A stretch of DNA of 64,000 nucleotides, from NCBI GenBank assembly GCA_048267245.1, contig JBLWXV010000001.1, forward strand, positions 2,108,001-2,172,000, read 5' to 3'. The stretch's first letter is position 1; the number at the start of each line of letters is the position of its first letter. The translations under genes were made by a program, and so were the position numbers. Source of the DNA: JBLWXV01 sp048267245. GTDB taxonomy: Bacteria > Bdellovibrionota > Bacteriovoracia > Bacteriovoracales > Bacteriovoracaceae. The notes beneath the pieces were generated by a model. It had not been told where the DNA came from and ran no database searches. It was given only the letters and a program-made list of their open reading frames with translations. Shown here piece by piece: positions 1 through 7,584 of this stretch.

Positions 1-1
1 T

Positions 2-556
2 GGTAAAATGAAGCCGTACTTTGAGAGAAAATCTGGCAGTGTCACTGTCGGAAATGCCTGTCCGATCACAGATGGTGGCTCAGCACTTCTAGTTGTAAGT
101 GAAGAGGCGCTTAAAAAATACAATCTCACTCCTGTAGCTCGCATGGTTGATTATCACTTTCATGGACTAGAGCCAGAGCGCATGGGCATGGGTCCATTGA
201 TGGCAATGGACGGTGTCTTTAAGCGCACTGGGCTCAGTCTTTCTGACATGGATCTGGTTGAAATCAACGAGGCCTTTGCGGCCCAGGTACTCGCCGTGAA
301 GAAGGCAATGGTCGATAAAGAGATGTCCGCATTCTTTGGTCTAGATCACACGCTTGGAGAAATCCCAGAGGAGAAGCTCAACGTAAACGGTGGGGCAATC
401 GCGCTTGGTCACCCAGTGGGTTCAACTGGCTCACGCCTAGTTGTCACTCTCATGCATGAACTTAAGCGCCGTGGCGCTAAGTACGGTGTGGCCAGTCTCT
501 GTATTGGTGGCGGCCAGGGTGGCGCTGTGATTATTGAAAACCTAATGAATCGCTAA
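2..556 (+). CDS. Thiolase (acetyl-CoA acyltransferase), 3' part only
   Basis: C-terminal ~184 residues of a thiolase, which cleaves 3-ketoacyl-CoA to acetyl-CoA plus a shortened acyl-CoA in beta-oxidation. The frame is open to the left edge, so the N-terminal half with the first active-site Cys lies outside the window; an in-frame ATG at 8 is internal. Visible family motifs are NEAFAAQ, the active-site His region NGGAIALGHPVGSTGSR, and the second catalytic Cys in CIGGGQGGA near the C-terminus. The next gene, a FadB/J-like protein, follows 17 bp downstream with its own Shine-Dalgarno, as in fadIJ or fadBA pairs. Biosynthetic and degradative thiolases share these motifs; the neighbour points to the degradative type. 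Confidence 0.93.
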   Translation, partial: GKMKPYFERKSGSVTVGNACPITDGGSALLVVSEEALKKYNLTPVARMVDYHFHGLEPERMGMGPLMAMDGVFKRTGLSLSDMDLVEINEAFAAQVLAVKKAMVDKEMSAFFGLDHTLGEIPEEKLNVNGGAIALGHPVGSTGSRLVVTLMHELKRRGAKYGVASLCIGGGQGGAVIIENLMNR

Positions 557-573
557 TTAAAAGGAAAGAGAAT

Positions 574-2700
574 ATGCAAACAAAACGCATTAGTTTTGAA
601 GTTAAAGACGACCACGCCTATGTGGGTTTTGGATATAACTGCGATAAGAAGATGACGGTTCTCGATGAGGAGACTCTGCTTGAACTTGATAAGATTGTCG
701 ACCACTTAAAAGATCAAGGAAAGTCACTTAAAGGTGCGATCTTCTTTTCACACAAAGATGGCTGCTTTCTCGCTGGCGCCGATATTAACCTCATCAATTC
801 TATGAAAACTGAGAGTGACGCCGCTGCTGGAGCAGAGAAGGGGCAAACGCTCTTTAATAAAATTGACGATCTCAAAATTCCTACGATCGCTTGTATCAAT
901 GGCGTTTGCTTGGGCGGAGGGATGGAGCTCTCGCTTTCATGTGACTACATGATCGCAAGTGATTCTAAAGCTACACAAATGGGCCTTCCTGAAGTGAAGC
1001 TTGGACTTATTCCAGGCTTTGGTGGAACTTATCGCATGCCAAAGAAGATTGGACTTGTGGCCTCACTTGATTTGATTCTGACTGGAAAAACTGTAGATGC
1101 CAGAAAGGCCAAGAAGATTGGTCTCATTGCCGAGAGCTATCCCAAAGAAAATCTTGTCAAGATGGCCCCGAGTCACTTGAATGGTAGACAAAAGAAAACA
1201 TCATTTAAGGAATCCCTTGAAGAATTCGCGCAGGAAAACTTTCTCACTAAGAAAATCATTTTCCAAAAGGCGCGTGAGAATGTTCTTAAAGAAACCAAGG
1301 GCTTTTATCAAGCTCCACTTAAAATCCTTGATGTGATGGAGGCGGGCATGATGAAGTCGCGCTCGGGCTACCTCTCAAGTGAAGCCGAGGCCTTTGGTGA
1401 ACTCTGTCTGGGCGAGCAATCGCAAAATCTGCAACACCTCTTCTTTATGATGGAAGGTGCTAAAAAGTATCCTCGCGAATCTAGTAATTCTAAACTTCCA
1501 AAACTAGAGCGCGGCGCCGTGCTTGGTGCGGGGACAATGGGCGGTGGTATTGCTTGGCTCATGGCCCAAAACGATATGGCCCCGATGATGAAAGACCTTG
1601 GTAAAGATGCCCTTGAACTAGGTCTCAAACAAGCCTCTAAGAATTTTAGTGGGGCGCTAAAACGCAAGAAAATGAGCCGAGAAGACTTCGAGCGCAAGAT
1701 GAGATCTATTCATCCCCTCACTGACTATCATGGTTTCATGCGCGCCGATCTTGTGATTGAGGCGATTGTTGAGAATATGGATATCAAAAAGAAAGTATTT
1801 TCTGAGATGGAAAAAGAAGTCCGACAAGATTGTATCGTGACTTCAAACACATCTTCACTCTCGGTTGAGCAGATGAGTGGCGCCTTTGAACATCCAGAGC
1901 GCTTTGCGGGTCTTCACTTTTTTAATCCCGTTCATCGCATGCCACTAGTTGAAATCATTACCCACTCTAAAGTTTCTAATGAAACTCTTGAGGCCCTCTA
2001 CAAGTGGTGCCTTAAAGTTAAGAAAACTCCTGTCATTGTAAAAGATGGACCTGGCTTTTTGGTTAATCGCATCCTCATGCCTTATATGAATGAAGCGGGC
2101 TTTCTTCTTGAAGAAGGCGTCTCCATGAAGGATCTCGATGAGGCATGTCTCAACTTTGGTATGCCCATGGGCCCATGTCGCCTTCTCGATGAAGTAGGAA
2201 TTGATGTGGGAGCCAAGGTTGGCAAGATCATCGAAGACGGACTTGGAGCAAGACTAAAAGCTTCTTCAATGTCCCACAAAATGGTTGAAAAGGGCTTTCT
2301 TGGGAAGAAAACGAATAAGGGCTTCTATCTCTACGATGAAAGTGGAAAAGAAATGGGGCCTAATGATGAGGCGATGAAACTTCTTCCCAATAAGAGTAAG
2401 AAAATGAGCGAGATTGATATTCAAATGCGCGTTTTCTTGCCGATGATCAACGAAGCCGCGAGTTGTCTTGGTGACGGCATTGTCGATCTTGCAAGCCAAG
2501 TTGATCTCTCATTAATCTTTGGCATTGGCTTTCCTCCATTTAGGGGGGGTCTCCTGCGCTACGCCGACTCTGAAGGTCTTGAGCGCATTGTAGACGCTCT
2601 TAAGCGCTTGGCGGGTGAGATTGATCGCGACCGTTTTACACCAGTGCCATTCCTGGAAAATTTAGTTAAAGATAAGAAGAAATTCTATGATCTTGGCTAA
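574..2700 (+). CDS. Multifunctional enoyl-CoA hydratase / 3-hydroxyacyl-CoA dehydrogenase (FadB/FadJ-like)
   Basis: Catalyses hydration of enoyl-CoA and NAD-dependent oxidation of 3-hydroxyacyl-CoA, steps two and three of fatty acid beta-oxidation. Residues 1-190 form a crotonase domain with the oxyanion-hole region CINGVCLGGGMELSLSCDY and GLIPGFGGT. A Rossmann NAD-binding motif, GAVLGAGTMGGGIA, begins near residue 313. It is followed by the dehydrogenase motifs GLHFFNPVHRMPLVEII and DGPGFLVNRIL and a C-terminal dimerisation domain. At 708 residues it matches FadJ/FadB length. Start ATG with Shine-Dalgarno AAGGAAAG. It is cotranscribed with the upstream thiolase, so the pair probably encodes the beta and alpha subunits of a trifunctional complex. 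Whether it is the FadB or FadJ type cannot be decided by eye. Confidence 0.95.
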   Translation: MQTKRISFEVKDDHAYVGFGYNCDKKMTVLDEETLLELDKIVDHLKDQGKSLKGAIFFSHKDGCFLAGADINLINSMKTESDAAAGAEKGQTLFNKIDDLKIPTIACINGVCLGGGMELSLSCDYMIASDSKATQMGLPEVKLGLIPGFGGTYRMPKKIGLVASLDLILTGKTVDARKAKKIGLIAESYPKENLVKMAPSHLNGRQKKTSFKESLEEFAQENFLTKKIIFQKARENVLKETKGFYQAPLKILDVMEAGMMKSRSGYLSSEAEAFGELCLGEQSQNLQHLFFMMEGAKKYPRESSNSKLPKLERGAVLGAGTMGGGIAWLMAQNDMAPMMKDLGKDALELGLKQASKNFSGALKRKKMSREDFERKMRSIHPLTDYHGFMRADLVIEAIVENMDIKKKVFSEMEKEVRQDCIVTSNTSSLSVEQMSGAFEHPERFAGLHFFNPVHRMPLVEIITHSKVSNETLEALYKWCLKVKKTPVIVKDGPGFLVNRILMPYMNEAGFLLEEGVSMKDLDEACLNFGMPMGPCRLLDEVGIDVGAKVGKIIEDGLGARLKASSMSHKMVEKGFLGKKTNKGFYLYDESGKEMGPNDEAMKLLPNKSKKMSEIDIQMRVFLPMINEAASCLGDGIVDLASQVDLSLIFGIGFPPFRGGLLRYADSEGLERIVDALKRLAGEIDRDRFTPVPFLENLVKDKKKFYDLG

Positions 2701-2712
2701 GGTGAGGGGAGA

Positions 2713-3858
2713 GTGATCTCCCCTTTTTTTTCCTACTTTTATCGCTACCTCTGGCACGCTAAAACGCGCCAGGGGCTACTCTTTTTGGCGGTAGCGGGTC
2801 TCTTTCTCTCTAGCTTTGCCCTTATTGTCGTTCAAAGTTCAATGGGTGGTCTTCAAGGTAAGCTCGTCACTCGCTCTAAGAATGTTCTTGGAGACGGGGT
2901 GATTGCCCTTAGAGAGGGAAGTGAGCAAGAAGCACAGAGCGTTTCTCGCATTCTGGGGGATATTTCTCACTTCAGAGACACCACACTTGAGTTACTCGCT
3001 AAGTACCGCGGGCGAATTGCACCGATCATTGCCCATGGTGTGGACTGGACCAGTGCCCCGCCAGAATTTGCTAAGGACTTTGAACTTAGTGAGGCCATGA
3101 TTGGTCGTGATCTCTCATTTAAACTTAGACTCTCACCTGGAGATCGCCTGGAACTCATTAGCGGCGCTCACGTTGACTCACTCCTTGGAGATGTACCTCG
3201 CTTTATTAGTGTGGATATTCAAAAAGTACTTTCTACTGATGTTGCTGATGTGGATATGTTTCATACTTGGCTGCCTCTTTCAAAGATTCAAAACCTCACA
3301 CGTTCGCGAAAAATTGGCTCTATTCGCTACTATGGAAGTTTAAGCTCTTCCCAAAGGACTGAATTAGAGGCGCTTGGAACCACCATCAAAACGTGGGAGG
3401 AAGGGCACAGTACTTTAGTGTGGGCACTCTCTCTTGAATCAAGTGTAATGATCTTTCTCTTCTTTGGGATGACTCTACTTGTGAGTCTCTGTATCACCTC
3501 TGGTCTACTGCTCTTCTTTGGAAAGATTAGACTTGATCTCACCAGCTTTTGGATTCTAGGTGCGGCCAGAGGGGACCTCAAGAGCATGACTTCTAAACTT
3601 TCATACTCTTTAGTCATCCTCTCCTCACTGCTAGGCCTAGTCTCTGGGCTTGCGTTCTTGTGGCTCTTTGACAGATTTGGTGGAGAAATACTTCCCGATA
3701 TTTTTGTCGATCGCAAAATTCCCATTGAGATTACACCGCTTGGACTAGCACTCGCACTCTTTATTCCTATGGGGATTGGATTGATCTTTGCGAGGCTCTC
3801 TCTCATTCAAGGTGAGCGCGATGAGGACTACCTCACGCTCATTCGAAGTGCGAATTAA
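2713..3858 (+). CDS. ABC transporter permease-like membrane protein (FtsX/LolC-type topology)
   Basis: A 381-residue inner-membrane protein with one N-terminal transmembrane segment (about residues 20-42), a soluble region of roughly 190 residues probably in the periplasm, and three C-terminal membrane segments (about 240-265, 295-318 and 345-365). This is the MacB/FtsX/LolCE topology. It starts at GTG with GGGGAGA just upstream, 12 bp after the beta-oxidation gene. No ATPase partner is adjacent, so the transporter would need an NBD encoded elsewhere or be a degenerate family member. The substrate cannot be told. Membrane topology is read from hydrophobicity; the family assignment is inference. 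Confidence 0.7.
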   Translation: MISPFFSYFYRYLWHAKTRQGLLFLAVAGLFLSSFALIVVQSSMGGLQGKLVTRSKNVLGDGVIALREGSEQEAQSVSRILGDISHFRDTTLELLAKYRGRIAPIIAHGVDWTSAPPEFAKDFELSEAMIGRDLSFKLRLSPGDRLELISGAHVDSLLGDVPRFISVDIQKVLSTDVADVDMFHTWLPLSKIQNLTRSRKIGSIRYYGSLSSSQRTELEALGTTIKTWEEGHSTLVWALSLESSVMIFLFFGMTLLVSLCITSGLLLFFGKIRLDLTSFWILGAARGDLKSMTSKLSYSLVILSSLLGLVSGLAFLWLFDRFGGEILPDIFVDRKIPIEITPLGLALALFIPMGIGLIFARLSLIQGERDEDYLTLIRSAN

Positions 3859-3861
3859 AAA

Positions 3862-3893
3862 GGGCCACCGAAGTGGCCCATTATTTATTTCAA
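3862..3893. terminator. Bidirectional intrinsic terminator
   Basis: Perfect 7-bp inverted repeat GGGCCAC / GTGGCCC (3862-3868, 3873-3879) with a CGAA loop. It is flanked by an A-rich stretch on the left and a T-rich stretch on the right, so it can serve both the permease gene and the convergent tex gene. Confidence 0.8.
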
Positions 3894-6218
3894 TTTGAGA
3901 TTCTTAAGTGCAGCGAAGGCATTATTCTTAAGGGGAGCGTCGTTGCTCATGCCCTTTGGAACGGATGCTCCTTTAGAAGCACTCGGCCGCGCTCGATCGC
4001 CTCTAGCGCTAGCACCCATATTAGGACGAGGTGAAGATTTATCCTCACTCTTGCAACTAAGAGCAATTCTCTTGCGATCAAAATCAACTTCGATCACGCG
4101 GGCCTTTACCTCTTGTCCCACTTTAAAGACTTGAAGTGGATCACTAACAAAGTGATCGGCCATTTCTGAAATGTGAACAAGCCCATTTTCTTTAAGGCCG
4201 ATATCTACGAAGGCCCCAAAGGCGGTGATATTGGTTACAATTCCTGTGTACCACTCGCCGATATTGAGATCTTTAAGATCTTTCACATCTTTTCTAAACT
4301 CTGTGGACTTAAACTCTGTTCTCGGGTCTTGGCTCGGGGCCATGAGTGACTTCACAATATCTTCAAACGTGAAGGCGCCAAGCTTTTCTTTAAGAGCGCT
4401 ATCACTTTTAAACTTTGCTTGTATTTCACGATCTGTGGCGAGACCCTCTAGGGCAATATTATTTTCTTTGGCCCAATTCATGAGTGTTGGATATGTCTCT
4501 GGGTGAATAAAGGTTCCATCAAGGGGATTCTTTCCGCCGTAGATGCGAAGAAATCCCGCCGCTTGAGTAAAGACCTTATCACTAAAGCGAGAAACTTTGA
4601 GAAGTTCGGCCCTGTCTTTAAAAGGTCCTTTATCTTCGCGGTACTTCACAATATTTCCGGCCACAGAGGGGCCAATTCCTGATACGTAACTAAGTAGTGG
4701 CGCCGAGGCCGTGTTGAGGTCAACCCCGACAAAGTTCACACAACTCTCAACCACGCTCTCGAGTGACTTTTTAAGTCTCGCCTGATTCACATCGTGTTGG
4801 TATTGGCCTACACCAATTGACTTGGCGTCGATCTTAACGAGTTCTGCGAGTGGATCTTGAAAGCGTCTCGCAATTGATATTGCCCCGCGGACAGTTGGGT
4901 CTTTATCTGGAAATTCTTTTCTCGCAATTTCACTGGCCGAATAGATTGAAGCGCCGGCCTCGTTAACAAGTGTGGCCTTCACAGATCCATCTTTTACCTT
5001 GTCGACATGTTCCTCAAGAAAGGCGAGGGTTTCGCGTCCATAGGTTCCGTTACCTACGGCGATATTTTCTAGCGGAACTTTTTCAAGGAGAAGATTGAGT
5101 GTGCCTTTGGCACCTTTAATGTCGTTATTTGGTGGAAAAGGATAGACCACAGTATCTAGCATGTACTTGCCGGTCTGATCGACGAGGGCGACCTTTACCC
5201 CGGTTCTCACACCTGGATCAAGTCCAAGCACCGCCTTGGCCCCAAGATAGGGCTGCAGCAGAAGGTTCTTGAGGTTCACACCAAAAATCGAAATCGCCGC
5301 TTCATCGGCGTCTTTTTTAAGTTCTGTTTTGACTTCGAGATCGAGGGAGCTGTGGATGTAGTTGTTGTAGGCGCGCTTAATACAATTTTCAATAATATCC
5401 ATGCACTTGGCGCCCTCAACGAGGTACTTGCGCTTAATGAGTCCACCGGCCGCTTCCTCGTCGTAGACCACGTCTACTTTTAGAATTTTAAGCGTGAGGC
5501 CCCTTCTCATCGCTAGGAAGCGGTGAGCGTTCTTTGGATCTTTGAGTTCGCTAATTTTTTGTTCAAACTCAAAGTAATCTTTAAATTTTTGAAAATCCTT
5601 AACTTCCTCTGCTTTATCTTTTTTGCTGGAGACGATTTTGGCATCTCTCCAGTAATCCCCGCGAAGCGTTTCTTTAAGTTCAACATCGTGAGCGATCTGC
5701 TCGATGATAATATCTTGAGCGCCCTTCATAGCATCTTCCCAAGATTCGATCTTGTGTTCTTTATTTAGTAGCTGTCCCTCGAGCAGAGCGCGCAGGGTTT
5801 TCTCGTCCTTGCCTCCCTCAAGTAGTGCATCAGCAAGTGGCGTTAGACCTGCTTCCACTGCCAGTTGACCCTTGGTCTTCTTCTTTGACTTATAAGGAGC
5901 GTAGAGATCTTCGAGGACGTTGATTGAATCGGCGGCCTTGATCTTCTTTTCAAGCTCTGGAGTGAGCTTTTCCATCTCAGCAATGGTCTTTAGGATATAT
6001 TCGCGTCTGGCCTCGCGCTCGAGATAGCCCTCATAACTCGCCTTAATAGCGGCGATTTGAACCTCATCAAGTCCTCCAGTGCGCTCTTTTCTGTAGCGGG
6101 CAACGAAGGGAACGGTACATTCTTCTGTGATGAGAAGGGTTAGAACGGCCTCTACTTGTTTGGGGTTAACTCCAGTTTCGGTAGTGGCGTGAACGATTGC
6201 GTTGGCGTCAAAACTCAT
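3885..6218 (-). CDS. tex: Tex-family RNA-binding protein
   Basis: 777-residue Tex/YhgF homologue, a conserved nucleic-acid-binding protein linked to transcription and ribosome function. The N-terminal helical Tex region carries CTVPFVARYRKERTGGLDE. It is followed by the YqgF-like RNase-H fold (LGLDPGVRTGVKVALVD), the helix-hairpin-helix region (LSYVSGIGPSVAGNIVKYRE) and a C-terminal S1 RNA-binding domain at about residues 645-715 (GIVTNITAFGAFVDIGLKENG). The last ~60 residues are a basic, low-complexity tail rich in Ser, Arg, Lys and Ala. ATG start with AGGAG about 11 bp upstream. It is monocistronic and converges on the permease gene. The identification is very secure; the physiological role is known only from other species. 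Confidence 0.97.
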   Translation of the reverse strand: MSFDANAIVHATTETGVNPKQVEAVLTLLITEECTVPFVARYRKERTGGLDEVQIAAIKASYEGYLEREARREYILKTIAEMEKLTPELEKKIKAADSINVLEDLYAPYKSKKKTKGQLAVEAGLTPLADALLEGGKDEKTLRALLEGQLLNKEHKIESWEDAMKGAQDIIIEQIAHDVELKETLRGDYWRDAKIVSSKKDKAEEVKDFQKFKDYFEFEQKISELKDPKNAHRFLAMRRGLTLKILKVDVVYDEEAAGGLIKRKYLVEGAKCMDIIENCIKRAYNNYIHSSLDLEVKTELKKDADEAAISIFGVNLKNLLLQPYLGAKAVLGLDPGVRTGVKVALVDQTGKYMLDTVVYPFPPNNDIKGAKGTLNLLLEKVPLENIAVGNGTYGRETLAFLEEHVDKVKDGSVKATLVNEAGASIYSASEIARKEFPDKDPTVRGAISIARRFQDPLAELVKIDAKSIGVGQYQHDVNQARLKKSLESVVESCVNFVGVDLNTASAPLLSYVSGIGPSVAGNIVKYREDKGPFKDRAELLKVSRFSDKVFTQAAGFLRIYGGKNPLDGTFIHPETYPTLMNWAKENNIALEGLATDREIQAKFKSDSALKEKLGAFTFEDIVKSLMAPSQDPRTEFKSTEFRKDVKDLKDLNIGEWYTGIVTNITAFGAFVDIGLKENGLVHISEMADHFVSDPLQVFKVGQEVKARVIEVDFDRKRIALSCKSEDKSSPRPNMGASARGDRARPSASKGASVPKGMSNDAPLKNNAFAALKNLKLK

Positions 6219-6342
6219 GGTTGTCTCTCTCTCCTAAAATACATAAATTAGCAGTAGCTGTGTGTGCCCATCATGGGTGAAATAGGCTAACAGTAACAAA
6301 GTGGGCAAGTCATCTCTTTTTGTCCCAATTTTGGAGAGTTTC

Positions 6343-7353
6343 ATGACTTATGACCTCATTGTGGTGGGAGACGGACTAGCTGCAAGAGTTTTTCTTTATA
6401 ATCTAAATAAGTGCGTTAAGAGTCGTAATTCGCAGATTCCTAATGTTCTCGTAATTTCTGACAATCAAAGTTTTGCACCCTGCTCATTAAACTCCACCGC
6501 AACAATAAGCACTGTGGGATTGCAAGAGGGAGTTGGCGAGCATGGAGACCTGCTCCTGCGGGCCTATCGTGAGTTTGAAGACTTTACCACCGTCTTGCCT
6601 GAGGGCATTGTGACTAAGTCAAAGCACTACCAAGTATTCATGGGTGATGACCTGGCCCGCTTTGAAGGTCGCTATGGAGAGGCCATCAATTTGGGGGGCA
6701 ATTTACGAGGGGCCAAGGGAGACTCCTACTTGGCCAGACCACAGGCGCTGTTAGAGTTTTTACTGCAAGGGTCGAGGTCTCATTTAAATATAATTAACTC
6801 TTTAGACGCAGTGATAGCTCTCGATCACCAAGGCCTGATTGTGACAGCTAGAGGTCGCCTTCAAGCAAAGCGCGTTTTGATTGCTGCTGGTGCAGCAGGA
6901 GAAGAGCTACTAGCAGATACGCGCGATTTTGGATCTTCTCCCAAAGTGGGTGAGAGTATTTTTGGCAGCTACTTAGAATGGGAGTGTGATAACCCTTGCA
7001 CACACCTAGGTTCATCGTGGCAGCTTGGACTCTCAAAATTTAATGTGATCTACCGCGAGCTTGATCAAAGACTCTTACTCGGGGGAACAACAACCAAGAG
7101 CGTGCACTGCTTTCATCCCATCCACATGAAGACTCAGTATGAGCTGGCGCAACAGTTATTAGAGGGCGCATTGCCGAGTTTTCAAAGTGCCGCTTACCGC
7201 GTGGGTGAGCGCTCAAAGCTCGCTGGGAGAAGGCCATTTTGGGGCAAGGTCGCCGGGCAGACCTACGCCATTCGCGGCTTTTATAAAAATGGATACACTC
7301 TGGCGTTCTTGGCCGCCAGGGGGCTTATGGAGCTTGAAGATTTCGCCTATTGA
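6343..7353 (+). CDS. FAD-dependent oxidoreductase (DAO-like)
   Basis: About 336-residue flavoprotein. The N-terminal dinucleotide-binding motif VVGDGLAARVF lies right after the start, and VLIAAGAAGEELL marks the second FAD-binding strand as in D-amino-acid-oxidase-type enzymes. I chose the ATG at 6343 because GGAGAG sits 6 bp upstream and the Rossmann motif starts at once; an in-frame GTG at 6301 would add 14 unlikely residues. Its C-terminus (GRRPFWGKVAGQTYAIRGFY) resembles the substrate/FAD-closing segment of DAO proteins. The gene converges with and overlaps the Kazal lipoprotein gene by 7 bp. The substrate is unknown. Confidence 0.75.
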   Translation: MTYDLIVVGDGLAARVFLYNLNKCVKSRNSQIPNVLVISDNQSFAPCSLNSTATISTVGLQEGVGEHGDLLLRAYREFEDFTTVLPEGIVTKSKHYQVFMGDDLARFEGRYGEAINLGGNLRGAKGDSYLARPQALLEFLLQGSRSHLNIINSLDAVIALDHQGLIVTARGRLQAKRVLIAAGAAGEELLADTRDFGSSPKVGESIFGSYLEWECDNPCTHLGSSWQLGLSKFNVIYRELDQRLLLGGTTTKSVHCFHPIHMKTQYELAQQLLEGALPSFQSAAYRVGERSKLAGRRPFWGKVAGQTYAIRGFYKNGYTLAFLAARGLMELEDFAY

Positions 7354-7583
7354 TCGGCGGCGCACTCACCCTCAGTAAATTCCATACCGTGACACTCGGC
7401 TTCGCAGGCATTGGAGTAGGTCTTGCCGTCAGTGCCACAAACTGGGGCGTAGATTTCGGCGCAGACACATCCCTCGCTCTCGGCTTGGTGTTCATGTACG
7501 TGATCTTTAGCAGAGTCTGCCTGCTGGTTGCAGGCAGTGAGTAGGAGTATTAAGGAAGCTGTTAGGATTGATTTTGTTTTCAT
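7347..7583 (-). CDS. Small lipoprotein with a Kazal-type protease inhibitor domain
   Basis: A 78-residue exported protein. Residues 1-18 are a lipoprotein signal ending in the lipobox LLTAC. The C-terminal half is a Kazal-like domain with the pattern C-V-C-AEIYAPVCGTDGKTYSNACEAEC…C. Kazal domains bind serine proteases of the subtilisin and chymotrypsin types in a substrate-like way. It is the last gene of a three-gene minus-strand operon: the large lipoprotein gene upstream ends 1 bp before its start. The same window encodes three secreted serine proteases (17.4-22.5 kb), so a self-protective role is plausible, but that is inference. Inhibition of an exogenous or prey protease is equally possible. 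Confidence 0.85.
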   Translation of the reverse strand: MKTKSILTASLILLLTACNQQADSAKDHVHEHQAESEGCVCAEIYAPVCGTDGKTYSNACEAECHGMEFTEGECAADQ

Positions 7584-7584
7584 C